Assembly: GCA_944382715.1 (NCBI GenBank)
Contig: CALWNC010000005.1
Span: 37,592-101,591 of the forward strand
Length of the DNA: 64,000 nucleotides
Direction: 5' to 3'
DNA from: an uncultured Clostridia bacterium
Lineage (GTDB): Bacteria > Bacillota > Clostridia > Christensenellales > UBA1242
Below, piece after piece: positions 51,880 through 61,032 of this stretch. A model generated the notes under the pieces. The model had not been told where the DNA came from, searched no databases, and worked only from the letters and a program-made list of their open reading frames with translations. Made by a program: the position numbers and the translations under genes. The stretch's first letter is position 1, and the number at the start of each line of letters is the position of its first letter.

Positions 51880-54375
51880 ATGAAGAAACAAATTTTTAAA
51901 ATATTATTTTCAATTTTAGCAGTAACATTACTGCTATTCTCCTTTAATTCAAAAAAAACCACTAAAGCTTACGATGTGACTAATACTCACAGTTTAATTG
52001 TTAATTCAACAAACTGTGAAATTGTGACAGACGAAGATATTTCTACAATAATTGATGGTTTAAATTATTCGTTTATTTTTAAAGCAAATGATGGATACTA
52101 CTTCACTGATGACAGTGTTAATCTTAATGGAGATTATAGCAGTTTTACATTCGATAAAACTACAGGTGAACTTATAGTAAAAGAAATAACAAGTGATTTA
52201 ATAATAAATATTACAGCAGTAAAAGGTGATTATGCATTGACAATTTCTTTTATTAATTGCAGTGACATTCAGACAAATTTAAGTTCAGAAACTAAAATTA
52301 TATCACTTACGCAGGGAGAAGATTATTCACTAACAATTTATCCAAACGGAATTTGGAACAGAGTTTTAGAGAATGGAGAATATGTGTCGGTTTTCAATTC
52401 AAAATATCATTTTACTAGTGAAAGTGTAAAGGCAAATAATAATAGTTACTCTTTTGACACCGAGACAGGTAATTTGATAATAACAGATATTTCAAGTGAT
52501 TTAGATTTTACAATTACAGCATTTCCAGATACTTACAATATTACTTATGAAATTTTAAACTGCGAGCCGGTTCACAAACTCCCTACAACCATTGGATATG
52601 GCGAAAGTATATTACTAGAATTTACACCACACGAAGGCTATTGCTTTGATTATTATTCTACTTTTGGTGGTGAAGGATATAAAGTAAATGACTACACAGA
52701 TTATAACACATTTGACTACTACGGAAGATACAGCACAGGCAATTATAAAGGATTAATAACACAGGTTACAAGCGATATTACCATTACAGTAACTGCCTAT
52801 GCTTATGTTAACACAGGTACTGAGTCTTGGTGTATAAATTCATTAGATAATCTAACTTTTATAGAAGATTTAGGAACTAGTTCAATCTTAGCACCATTTA
52901 ATAATTATTTTGCTGAATATGATTTTATTGATTTTAGTTTTGAATCAAGTGACACAGTTTTTTCAAAAATGCTAATCAAAGAGAATAAATTGTACTTTGC
53001 AAATGGTGATAGTGAAATCGGAATAGTTGCTTATGGTGAAAATGGTTATTCATACAACTCTGAAAATAAATACTTATCTTTTAAATTTAGTGAAGATTAT
53101 TTTATCTTAGAAAAGCCAGGATATTATGCATTTGAATTTTTAACAAGAAATTTTCACAGAATGGCAGAAGATAATCAGTATATTTTGGAGCAGTCTTTAA
53201 AAATCAACTTACTTGATGTTATTGAAGATAATAATAGTTTGCAATTAAAAGTTAATATACCATTGAGTTTAACAGGCGAACTACAACTAACAAGTGTTAA
53301 CATTTCAAAAACGGAAGAATTGGACATTAAGAATTATAAATTATCTTTGCTTGAAGAAAAGTCTAATGAAGAATATTCAATTTATTTGGTTAATGATTTT
53401 TCACTTGAAACAGGTAAAACAAGACTTTATGTAATTCCATCTATTTTTAGAAACTACAATGAAATAATAGACGGAGAGCAAGCTGAAGACCAAACAATAA
53501 CTGAAAAGGCAATTGAAGTGTCTGCAAAATATACTTTTGAAGACGATGACAAAGGAACAACTGTAACTTACTCTGGAATTAAAGTAATAACAGTAACAAA
53601 TAAATTTGTTGGCTTTATTCAATACAAAGATGGTCTTACATTTTCAGAAGATAATGCATGTAATGCCTATTTTGTTGCATTTTCTACAGACATTCCAATT
53701 GAAAACTTACTAGAAGCAGATGTTTATTATGTAACTCAAAAATACTTTGAATATTTTTACACGGAACCATTTTTCAATTCTGGAAGGATTAATTATCCAC
53801 CACAAGACAACTATGCTTACATTACAAGCGAAGATTATGTTACTTATGATGCACCTGGCTGGTTTGCAGATAGTTATCTCTGGGATAGAATTGTTACGGT
53901 AAATTCTTTCCTAACTCAATATGGTGAAAATTTATCCGAAGAACAACTAAAACAATTAGAAAATTGTCAGTGGATACTTAACTTTGCAGAAACAGAATAC
54001 AAGAGAGAATCTACAACAACTTCTACTTTTGTTACAAACACAATTATTAGCGATGTCACAATACTTAGGTTAGCCTTTGAAACTGCTGGTCAGTATTACA
54101 ATTTAGCAACAACAGATGACAAAGTTACAGGATCAGAAGACCCAGTAATAACAGTAGAACCAGAGGCTAATATTTGGGAAAAAGTCAAAGAATTTTTCAA
54201 AAATGCTTGGGAAAAAGTAAAAGAATTCTTTGTAAATGCATGGGAGTTCATAAAGACTGTTTTAAAAACAATTTGGGAAACAGTAAAAGAAGTTTACGAC
54301 AAAATTTTGTATATTATTTTAGCACTACTTGCAATTATTATTGTTATTTTAATTTTTAAAAATAGAAAAAAATAA
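51880..54375 (+). CDS. Large surface protein with signal peptide and C-terminal membrane anchor (pIII-like candidate)
   Basis: 831 residues. Signal peptide KKQIFKILFSILAVTLLLFS. Two to three tandem beta-rich units of about 85 residues follow (NCEIVTDEDIS / NCSDIQTNLSSE / NCEPVHKLPTT, each closing with a LIVKEITSDLIINITA-like strand), then a long unique region. Near the end an amphipathic repeat (EKVKEFFKNAW, EKVKEFFVNAW, EFIKTVLKTIW) leads to one membrane helix and a basic end (IFKNRKK). N-terminal receptor-like domains with a C-terminal anchor match the layout of inovirus pIII adsorption proteins. AAGGAG before ATG. Confidence 0.65.
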   Translation: MKKQIFKILFSILAVTLLLFSFNSKKTTKAYDVTNTHSLIVNSTNCEIVTDEDISTIIDGLNYSFIFKANDGYYFTDDSVNLNGDYSSFTFDKTTGELIVKEITSDLIINITAVKGDYALTISFINCSDIQTNLSSETKIISLTQGEDYSLTIYPNGIWNRVLENGEYVSVFNSKYHFTSESVKANNNSYSFDTETGNLIITDISSDLDFTITAFPDTYNITYEILNCEPVHKLPTTIGYGESILLEFTPHEGYCFDYYSTFGGEGYKVNDYTDYNTFDYYGRYSTGNYKGLITQVTSDITITVTAYAYVNTGTESWCINSLDNLTFIEDLGTSSILAPFNNYFAEYDFIDFSFESSDTVFSKMLIKENKLYFANGDSEIGIVAYGENGYSYNSENKYLSFKFSEDYFILEKPGYYAFEFLTRNFHRMAEDNQYILEQSLKINLLDVIEDNNSLQLKVNIPLSLTGELQLTSVNISKTEELDIKNYKLSLLEEKSNEEYSIYLVNDFSLETGKTRLYVIPSIFRNYNEIIDGEQAEDQTITEKAIEVSAKYTFEDDDKGTTVTYSGIKVITVTNKFVGFIQYKDGLTFSEDNACNAYFVAFSTDIPIENLLEADVYYVTQKYFEYFYTEPFFNSGRINYPPQDNYAYITSEDYVTYDAPGWFADSYLWDRIVTVNSFLTQYGENLSEEQLKQLENCQWILNFAETEYKRESTTTSTFVTNTIISDVTILRLAFETAGQYYNLATTDDKVTGSEDPVITVEPEANIWEKVKEFFKNAWEKVKEFFVNAWEFIKTVLKTIWETVKEVYDKILYIILALLAIIIVILIFKNRKK

Positions 54376-54392
54376 ACCACAGGAGAAAAACA

Positions 54393-54584
54393 ATGACTAA
54401 CTGGAAAGTAACTACAAATTGCATTGACGGAGAATTTATGTATGCCGTGTGCAGGATTAAAAATCCAAATGAACCCATGCATAGTGGCAACTTAGAGTTT
54501 GCCACAGCCTATATGACAAATAAGCAAGAGGCTGAAAGAATTGCCGAAAATTTAAATAAAACTCAAGGAGATGTTGTTTTATGA
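54393..54584 (+). CDS. Small unknown protein (63 aa)
   Basis: MTNWKVTTNCIDGEFMYAVC, then RIKNPNEPMHSGNLEFATAY and a helical end with EAERIAENLNKTQ; beta-beta-beta-alpha pattern like small DUF proteins in phages. AGGAG before ATG. Overlaps the next gene (ATGA). Confidence 0.55.
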   Translation: MTNWKVTTNCIDGEFMYAVCRIKNPNEPMHSGNLEFATAYMTNKQEAERIAENLNKTQGDVVL

Positions 54585-54784
54585 AAATTCGTATAATGGG
54601 CACAAAAGAAGAACTTGAAGTTGCAAAAGAATACTACTCTGGGTTATCAAAAGAAGACTATGTAAAAACTATAACCATTTCAGACTTTTATCCAAATAGA
54701 ATTAGTGGCAATCAATATAGGCTTTATATTGACATTGAATACAAAAATTTAACAAATAAAACTACAAAGGAGATACCTTTATGA
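54581..54784 (+). CDS. Small unknown protein (67 aa)
   Basis: MKIRIMGTKEELEVAKEYYS then short strands ending in RLYIDIEYKNLTN. Ferredoxin-like beta-alpha-beta pattern. Translationally coupled on both sides (ATGA). Confidence 0.55.
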   Translation: MKIRIMGTKEELEVAKEYYSGLSKEDYVKTITISDFYPNRISGNQYRLYIDIEYKNLTNKTTKEIPL

Positions 54785-55017
54785 AATGCATCGAAGTTTC
54801 AATGTTTGAAATGTCACCTGCAGAGGCACTTCAGCTTGCAGACGGTGTTCCAGTTCTAATTTATGACACACTTTTTCAAAATTACAAGATTGTAAAATCT
54901 TCAAGTAATGCGATTTATCTTGACCCCGACTTTGACGATGAAAGATATGTTTTACTTTTATTTTCTACTCCAATTTATAAAAATTCCAAAAAGAAGGTGA
55001 AAAGAAATGTTAATTAA
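54781..55017 (+). CDS. Small unknown protein (78 aa)
   Basis: MKCIEVSMFEMSPAEALQLA then DGVPVLIYDTLFQNYKIVKS; soluble, with a basic C-terminus (NSKKKVKRNVN). Coupled to its upstream neighbour by ATGA and overlapping the next gene. Confidence 0.55.
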   Translation: MKCIEVSMFEMSPAEALQLADGVPVLIYDTLFQNYKIVKSSSNAIYLDPDFDDERYVLLLFSTPIYKNSKKKVKRNVN

Positions 55018-55282
55018 AAAGAAATCAAACAAAACAAGCCCCTACTATTATCACAAGATTTACTATGCATTTAAGTTCGGTGAAGCTGTTGGAGCAACTC
55101 CAGCCGGAAGCACCGAACAGGCAATTAAAGAGCTTAATAAACAAGGCTACACATTAAAAGACTATGACCAACTACTTGAATATGACAAAAAAATGGATTC
55201 GTATGTTTTAATAAATCTTAATTTAAAAAATTACAAAACTAAAAGTGCGACATCGAAGGTTGGGAAAGTTACTTCGGACTAA
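55007..55282 (+). CDS. Small basic protein (91 aa)
   Basis: Starts MLIKKKSNKTSPYYYHKIYY; the middle has GEAVGATPAGSTEQAIKELN. Lys-rich; could bind nucleic acid. Its end runs into the structured noncoding block. Confidence 0.5.
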   Translation: MLIKKKSNKTSPYYYHKIYYAFKFGEAVGATPAGSTEQAIKELNKQGYTLKDYDQLLEYDKKMDSYVLINLNLKNYKTKSATSKVGKVTSD

Positions 55283-55545
55283 GCACTTGGTTTTGGCAGA
55301 CTGGAATAGACGGTCAAAGTGGACACAGCTTTGAGTGGTTGACGGACTGCAACAGACAGTCAAGGACACTTTCGCCAGGGTGTCAAGGAAAGTTGACTTC
55401 TTGTCAATATAGACAAGACTAGGTTCGTGCGATTATCCTAGGTCTAGAAATCGACTTTGGTTTTGGCAGGCTTCCAACGAAAAAACCTGCAACCATTCCC
55501 CGAAATATGGGGATTTAGCACAGGTGGCAGTGTGCTACATTAGTT
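55283..55545 (+). other. GC-rich, highly structured noncoding block
   Basis: No gene, yet clearly richer in G+C than its surroundings and full of hairpins: TTGTC/GACAA (55401-55416), CTAGG/CCTAG (55419-55441), GCAGG/CCTGC (55466-55490), CCCC/GGGG (55498-55512), TAGCACA/TGTGCTA (55516-55537). TTGGTTTTGGCAG occurs twice (55287-55299 and 55457-55469). It could be a replication origin or packaging signal of the phage, or a structured RNA. Confidence 0.6.
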
Positions 55546-55741
55546 AATACTTAATCGATTTTTTTAATTATTCATAGAAAAATTTCTCTTTTTAATTTTT
55601 TTAACTTTGTAAAAAAAACACAATTTTTAATTTTTAATTTCATAGCAAAAACTTCTTTAAAATTTTAAATAAAAACATTCCTCAATAATTTTTCAAACAA
55701 TAAATAGACTGCCACCTATTTATTTTTAAAATTTGGTGAAA
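55546..55741. other. AT-rich spacer
   Basis: About 200 bases of T- and A-runs, no gene or clear hairpin. Adjacent to the structured block. Confidence 0.35.
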
Positions 55742-55912
55742 ATGATGATTAAATTAATATTCAAAATAATCTTAATACTAGTGCTAGTTTATCTCTTTGG
55801 TGGACTGGCATTTTCTATATTTGGAAAAGTTTTTAGTTGGTTATCCACCTTTTGTTACTGGATAGCCAATTGGTTAGACAAACTTGGCTTTGAACCACTG
55901 ATTAAATTATAA
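55742..55912 (+). CDS. Small membrane protein (56 aa), coat-protein candidate
   Basis: MMIKLIFKIILILVLVYLFG, then GLAFSIFGKVFSWLSTFCYW and IANWLDKLGFEPLIKL. One long hydrophobic helix plus an amphipathic end. GGTGA lies before ATG. Size fits an inovirus minor or major coat subunit; not proven. Confidence 0.5.
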   Translation: MMIKLIFKIILILVLVYLFGGLAFSIFGKVFSWLSTFCYWIANWLDKLGFEPLIKL

Positions 55913-55940
55913 AAGTCAACTACAAATAAAGGAGGAAAAA

Positions 55941-58244
55941 TTGGGAAAAATTAGTAAAATAATCGCATGCATAGGTGCTCTTGCTTTTGCAGGTGCTGTA
56001 ACTACTAGTGCAATTATGTTTAATAAGAATAAGAATTTAAAAGAAGAAAATGCTAAATTAACTACAACAATTGAAAGTATTGGAGACTTTTCAACGGTGT
56101 CAGAATTATCTGCTGAATTATCAGCTGTAAAAAATGAAAAACAAAAATTATTGCTTGAAATTGAAAATTATAAAAGTAAAATTGCAGAGAATGAAAGCAT
56201 AATTGCTCAGTATGAATCAAGAGAAGAAGATTATCTTGAAGAAGTTCAAAGTTTAAGAGAACAAAATGTAACTTTTAGTGAAAGAATTACAAGTTTAGAA
56301 GAACGAGTTTCGGTTCTTGAAGCAAAGGAAGTCGAATTACAAAATACAATTAGTAATTTACAAAATCAGCTTCAGGATATGAACAATCAAGTAGATAAAC
56401 TTTGGACAATATTTGAAAATTATACAAATTATATTTATTCAACAGAATCAGGAACAGAACTTCCAGAACTTGAACTTACTGAAAGTGAAGCTGAAATTGT
56501 TAATAATAAAATAACAGAACTTACAACAGAAAAGGAAAAAGTGCAAGCTCAACAAGCACAAATAGAAGAACAAAAACAACAAATAACACAAGAAAAGCAA
56601 GAGCTTGAAAGTGAAAAAATTACACTAGAAACAAATAAAGAAAGTATAAACAAGGAAATTTCAGAGAAGCAAGAAAGCATTACAAATAATGAAACAACCA
56701 TTAATTCAAATAATACAACAATAAATAATTATATTGACCGAGTTAACGAACTTTTGGCTAAACAAGAAGAAGGCACAATTACAGAAGAAGAAACAGAAGA
56801 ACTTACAACAATTCAAGAAGAAATAACAAACTTAGAAAATACAAATAACTCACTTTTAGCTGATAATGAAACACTAAATAACGAAATAGAGAAATTGAAA
56901 GACGAAAATTTTGTTATAGATAGCAGAATTACAGAACTTGAACAAAGAGTAGCAATATTAGAAAAAGATTATTCAGAACTAGAAAATCAAACGACACAGC
57001 TATCAAAAGAAATTAATAGTTTACAAACACAAATTGATAAATTTTCAAGTTTTGTTGGAACAGTTACAATTGTTCCAGACACTACAACGGAGCCAGACAA
57101 TCCAGGCGAAACCGAAGACCCAACAGAAGAAGTTTCAAGTTTTACAATAATATCTCAACCATTTAACTATGAAAACGGAATGACCTTTGAACAATTTGTT
57201 AATAGTGATTATAACATTGTCGGTGAGGGTGAGTACAAACAAATCCCATTTAGCATTAATGAAAATGGCGAAGTTGTAATGAGTCAGCAAGTTTCTGAAA
57301 CTGAAACAATTACATTTAGAGTTTATGGAGTTTCAGCTAGTGATACAATTTTAAATCAAAATTATTGGTTTGAACTTCCAGAAGTTCCAGAATTTGGTTT
57401 TGTAGATGGTAAAAGTTATGGTGATTGGATAAGCTCAGAAAATAATGCACTTAAAGTTCAAACTTATGATATTTCTTATGTTAATTTATTTCCAGAATTT
57501 GAAGAATATAAAAATGAATTAGTTCTTTATAAAAATGACATTGGTTTTGTATTAGGCTTTTATTGTAATGCAACTCATAGATTTGTTAATATAGCTGACA
57601 AAATTGGTCAGTCTAATTTGGATTTAATTGTAGTTGGAACAAATCATTATCACATTGCTGGTGAACCAGTAATTGAAAATGAAAAGTTTGATACTGAGGC
57701 CAATAGAATATCTTATGAGCTAGTTTATTATTGCACACAGTGTGGAAAAGAGGTTAGCAGAGAGTTTGTAGGAATTGATTCACCAATAGACCCAGAGCTT
57801 TGCGAACATACTGAAACTTACTTACAAATGATAGGTGCTTATTACGATGAGAATCAAAATTTAATATCTTGTAATGTCGTTTATTATTGTAATATTTGTG
57901 GTACAAGAGTAAGTGTAGAACATTTAGATTTTAGTGAAAAAGATTCAGCAAGTTGTGTGCATTCTAATTTATATACAGAGACTTTAGATGAAAATAGAGA
58001 AGATGGTCTTTATACAATAACGAAAGTTTACTGTTTAGATTGTGGAAATCTTGTTAAGAGTGATAGTGTATTAGTTTGTGACCACTCAGCAGGAACATAT
58101 GAAGAAGAAGTTGTTGCAGATACTGAAGATGGTGGTCAGATAACATATATTCAAACAATTTGCAATGGCTGTGGAATAGTTATTTCAGTGGTTGAAAAAA
58201 TATCAGATACTACAAGCGAAGAAACAGTAACTTCTGAGGTGTAA
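55941..58244 (+). CDS. Long coiled-coil protein with C-terminal zinc-ribbon-like repeats
   Basis: 767 residues, start TTG 55941 with AGGAGG just upstream. An N-terminal membrane helix (KIIACIGALAFAGAVTTSA) is followed by coiled coil at about 30-370. A Pro/Glu/Thr linker (TTTEPDNPGETEDPTEE) leads to a beta-rich domain. The last 170 residues carry four CxxCG knuckles (YYCTQCGKEV, YYCNICGTRV, VYCLDCGNLV, ICNGCGIVI), three of them alternating with C-x-H pairs (LCEHTE, SCVHSN, VCDHSA). It looks like a long rod on the cell or virion surface with metal-binding modules. Family not recognised. Confidence 0.65.
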   Translation: MGKISKIIACIGALAFAGAVTTSAIMFNKNKNLKEENAKLTTTIESIGDFSTVSELSAELSAVKNEKQKLLLEIENYKSKIAENESIIAQYESREEDYLEEVQSLREQNVTFSERITSLEERVSVLEAKEVELQNTISNLQNQLQDMNNQVDKLWTIFENYTNYIYSTESGTELPELELTESEAEIVNNKITELTTEKEKVQAQQAQIEEQKQQITQEKQELESEKITLETNKESINKEISEKQESITNNETTINSNNTTINNYIDRVNELLAKQEEGTITEEETEELTTIQEEITNLENTNNSLLADNETLNNEIEKLKDENFVIDSRITELEQRVAILEKDYSELENQTTQLSKEINSLQTQIDKFSSFVGTVTIVPDTTTEPDNPGETEDPTEEVSSFTIISQPFNYENGMTFEQFVNSDYNIVGEGEYKQIPFSINENGEVVMSQQVSETETITFRVYGVSASDTILNQNYWFELPEVPEFGFVDGKSYGDWISSENNALKVQTYDISYVNLFPEFEEYKNELVLYKNDIGFVLGFYCNATHRFVNIADKIGQSNLDLIVVGTNHYHIAGEPVIENEKFDTEANRISYELVYYCTQCGKEVSREFVGIDSPIDPELCEHTETYLQMIGAYYDENQNLISCNVVYYCNICGTRVSVEHLDFSEKDSASCVHSNLYTETLDENREDGLYTITKVYCLDCGNLVKSDSVLVCDHSAGTYEEEVVADTEDGGQITYIQTICNGCGIVISVVEKISDTTSEETVTSEV

Positions 58245-58245
58245 A

Positions 58246-58458
58246 ATGGCTGGCATTAAAATAGCACTTTATGTTGTGCTAACAATACTTATAATTTTAT
58301 CCCTGCCGTTGCTTGCTAGTTTTATGTACAATGCAGGGATTGATAATTGGTTTATAGATTTTTGCAAGGTAATAGACCTATTCCACTTCATCGGAGATGG
58401 AGTTACGCCAAATTTGGAACGACTAGCCAAACTTGTCGACATATTTCACATTTTATAG
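58246..58458 (+). CDS. Small membrane protein (70 aa)
   Basis: MAGIKIALYVVLTILIILSL begins with one long hydrophobic helix (about 5-29) and continues with an amphipathic part (LFHFIGDGVTPNLERLAKLV). Starts 2 bases after the coiled-coil gene. Coat-protein or morphogenesis candidate. Confidence 0.5.
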   Translation: MAGIKIALYVVLTILIILSLPLLASFMYNAGIDNWFIDFCKVIDLFHFIGDGVTPNLERLAKLVDIFHIL

Positions 58459-58496
58459 ATAAAAGTCGAAAACCATACCATAGGAGAACAAAAACG

Positions 58497-58697
58497 ATGG
58501 CCATTACAAAAAATATACTACTAGTTTTACTTGGAGTAATATTAACAATTGTACTATTTTGCACGATTGTTGGGATAGCAAGTGCAGTAAATGACATTAC
58601 ATTTGGCGAGCAAATTTGCAATTGGTTCGGCAAAACTGCAGAAGTTGTTACAGACACAGCAGAAAAGGTCGAAGAAATTACAACAAGTGGAATTTAA
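58497..58697 (+). CDS. Small membrane protein (66 aa), coat-protein candidate
   Basis: From ATG 58497 with AGGAG upstream: MAITKNILLVLLGVILTIVL, helix to about residue 30, then NDITFGEQICNWFGKTAEVV and an acidic tail. The longer frame from 58347 overlaps the previous gene and lacks a ribosome site. A strong terminator follows, typical after a highly expressed coat gene. Confidence 0.55.
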   Translation: MAITKNILLVLLGVILTIVLFCTIVGIASAVNDITFGEQICNWFGKTAEVVTDTAEKVEEITTSGI

Positions 58698-58715
58698 ACA
58701 CTAAAAAAAAGCAAA

Positions 58716-58768
58716 AAATAAAACTATACTAGTTTGGGGTTCACTTCAATTTTAGTATAGTTTTATTT
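58716..58768 (+). terminator. Strong terminator after the small membrane genes
   Basis: AATAAAACTATACTA pairs with TAGTATAGTTTTATT around a loop of about 20 bases, followed shortly by a T-run. Confidence 0.75.
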
Positions 58769-58798
58769 GAAACTTTTTTTGAGATATACGGAGAGAAA

Positions 58799-59308
58799 AT
58801 GGGTATTTTTAAAAGAAAAAATAATAAAAATGCAAAAAATTCTGTAAAAGAAAATAAAAAAGGCTCTAAAAAGGCTGTTAAAACAATTAAATGCAATTCA
58901 AAATCACTTGCAGAGCCTAAAAAAGATTTAAAATCAAAAGCTAAAACACCAAAATCAGAAAAAGAAAAGAAATATGATAGAGCAATTTATTTACTCAATC
59001 GTATGCAGACCATAGACAAAAAACATCTTGAAATGATTAAAAAGTTTGAAAATAAAGAAAAAACTATGCAATACAAAACCGATAAAGAATATCGAAAAAA
59101 AGTCAATGCACAGTTTGAAGAACTAGACAAAAATTATTCAAAAAAATCTGATGAAGCATACAAGAAGTATTATGACCAAATAAATAAAGATTTTAGCAAG
59201 TCGAAAGTTAATACTTTTTCAAACTATAAAGATGGTTTTACTGATAAAGATTATGTTAGGGATTTATACCTAGGTAATATATCAAGGAGCAAAAATGTCA
59301 AAAAGTAG
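58799..59308 (+). CDS. Very basic helical protein (169 aa)
   Basis: Starts MGIFKRKNNKNAKNSVKENK; Lys-rich for 60 residues, then helical (YLLNRMQTIDKKHLEMIKKF). Likely nucleic-acid-binding or packaging protein, by composition only. GGAGAG before ATG. Overlaps the next gene by 14 bases. Confidence 0.55.
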   Translation: MGIFKRKNNKNAKNSVKENKKGSKKAVKTIKCNSKSLAEPKKDLKSKAKTPKSEKEKKYDRAIYLLNRMQTIDKKHLEMIKKFENKEKTMQYKTDKEYRKKVNAQFEELDKNYSKKSDEAYKKYYDQINKDFSKSKVNTFSNYKDGFTDKDYVRDLYLGNISRSKNVKK

Positions 59309-59729
59309 TCAAGCAAAAGAAAGGATTAAAAATAATCAAGCAAAACAAAATCAAGCAGTTAATGGTAAACCAAAATCAAAAAAATATTATGCAAAGGCTG
59401 GTGAAGTTTGGTCTATTAATGATGCAAAAACAAGAGGACATAAATCTTTAATAACAAAAAGAAAAAAATCTGAACCCGAAAAAATTGAGCATATTCCAAT
59501 CACACATTCACCTAAAACTAGAAATATAAAAAATATAGAATTACAAGAAAATCCTGAATTAAATAAAGATGAAAAAAGCTATATATTACCAACAATTCAA
59601 AAATCAAAAGTAAAAGATTTAGGTAAAAAACAAAATGACATACAAATAAAAAACCTTATTGATAAATCAATTATTAGACATATCAAAAAGAAAAATAAGA
59701 AAAAACAAAAAAAGACAGGATGTCGATGA
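59295..59729 (+). CDS. Basic protein, paralogue of 61440 gene
   Basis: 144 residues. KAGEVWSINDAKTRGHKSLI, EKIEHIPITHSPKTR and NKDEKSYILPTIQ match, in order, HERHPAHYR, DIEYITTTHHNPAK and PKDKKQAYVVPIV in the protein at 61440. I recall such HPxx...THS...PxDxRxSY proteins in other mobile elements of Firmicutes; their role is unknown. AAGGAG before ATG; TGA stop, followed by a hairpin. Confidence 0.6.
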   Translation: MSKSSQAKERIKNNQAKQNQAVNGKPKSKKYYAKAGEVWSINDAKTRGHKSLITKRKKSEPEKIEHIPITHSPKTRNIKNIELQENPELNKDEKSYILPTIQKSKVKDLGKKQNDIQIKNLIDKSIIRHIKKKNKKKQKKTGCR

Positions 59730-60174
59730 ATGCTAATGCAAACTCGCTCTGTATCCTAGTCTTAATATTATTCTATACTATTTAATAAAAAATTACAACA
59801 AAATATTAATTAAAATTTTAAAAAAATAAAAAACAGACAATAAAAAAGAACTCAGTCACCCGAGTTCAACATATCAAAGGTATTTCAACCTTGCCTTCAA
59901 AATATTAAATATTTTGAAACAACTACATTTAAGTAGGTAATATTATTATATTACAAGAAAATAAAAATTACAATCAGAAATGAAATATTTTTGTAAAAAA
60001 TTAAAAGTAAACAAAAAAAATAAGCAATAAAAAAAGAGATGGATTATGATTGTTGCAATCACGGGTGGCGACATATTCATTCGCTCTATCCAATTCTCTT
60101 ATATTTATTATATGTAATTTATAACAAAAAGTCAACAATAATTTTTAATTTTATTGTTAATAGGTATAACACTT
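59730..60174. other. Gene-free region with hairpins before the Zot gene
   Basis: AAGACAGGAT (59711-59720) pairs with ATCCTAGTCTT near 59752-59762 (one bulge) over the gene end. GAACTC/GAGTTC (59848-59867) and GATTG-TTG-CAATC (60048-60060) are further hairpins, the last next to a G-rich ACGGGTGGCGACA. No frame with a ribosome site. Possible second origin or regulatory region. Confidence 0.45.
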
Positions 60175-61032
60175 GTGTCTATTACTATAATTGTCGGAAA
60201 ACCTGGTAAAGGAAAAACTGTATTTACAGCAAATATTATTGCAAATAAAATAACAAATTCTCTTGGGGATTATATCAATTTAAAGCGAGAGATTAAGCAT
60301 TTAAAATTAGGTGGCTTTACACTACTTGATTTACCACCACAAAAGCACCTTATTTATACAGATTTTAAATTTAAAATCAATAAAAAGATTGAATCATACT
60401 ACATAGATGGATACAAAATTGGTCTTCCAAATCCATATTTTGAAACTCAATTTATACCACCTTATTCAACAATATTTTTAGATGAAGCACAACGATATTA
60501 TGATAGTCGAAATGCAAAGAGTTTAAGAACTGAGGTGTATAACTGGTTTCAACTTCATAGGCAAAATCATTATAACATTTATTTAGTTTGCCAAAGGGTT
60601 GAAAATATAGATATAAACATAAGAGCTTTAGCCGACAGAATTATAGTAATAGATGAGCTTAAACTTAAAACAAATGAATTCGGTATTACAGAACATTTTA
60701 AATGGATAACAAGAGAATTTGAGAGTCCTGACACGGCTGAAGAGTATTGCAGAAAAAAAGACAGGGACGAAGTATCTGTGCTGGGGAAAAAAGTAATTAT
60801 AGAAAGTAAATTGCCATTATTTAAATACTATGATAGTTTTAACAATAAACCTGTGTTTTTTAATGGAAAAGAAAACACACCTTTTGATTATTACATTGAG
60901 AAAAAATATAACTATTCTGTTGAATCTTTTGTTGAGTTTAATGAAAATCATTATTTTTCAGCTCCAAAAGGATACTGGAAAAGTGCAGAATATGACAAAA
61001 AAATAAATAAAAAAATGGAGGTTAATACTTAA
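60175..61032 (+). CDS. zot: Zot-type ATPase (inovirus morphogenesis protein pI-like)
   Basis: 285 residues from GTG 60175 (AGGT upstream; TTG 60154 is an alternative). Walker A IIVGKPGKGKTVFTANII opens the protein. Walker B IFLDEAQRYYDSR lies near 100, followed by WFQLHRQNHYNIYLVCQRVE and DINIRALADRIIVIDEL, the signature of the zonular occludens toxin (Zot) N-terminal domain. In filamentous phages this inner-membrane ATPase drives assembly and export. No clear membrane helix is seen at the C-terminus, unlike pI. This is the hallmark gene of inoviruses. Confidence 0.82.
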   Translation: MSITIIVGKPGKGKTVFTANIIANKITNSLGDYINLKREIKHLKLGGFTLLDLPPQKHLIYTDFKFKINKKIESYYIDGYKIGLPNPYFETQFIPPYSTIFLDEAQRYYDSRNAKSLRTEVYNWFQLHRQNHYNIYLVCQRVENIDINIRALADRIIVIDELKLKTNEFGITEHFKWITREFESPDTAEEYCRKKDRDEVSVLGKKVIIESKLPLFKYYDSFNNKPVFFNGKENTPFDYYIEKKYNYSVESFVEFNENHYFSAPKGYWKSAEYDKKINKKMEVNT

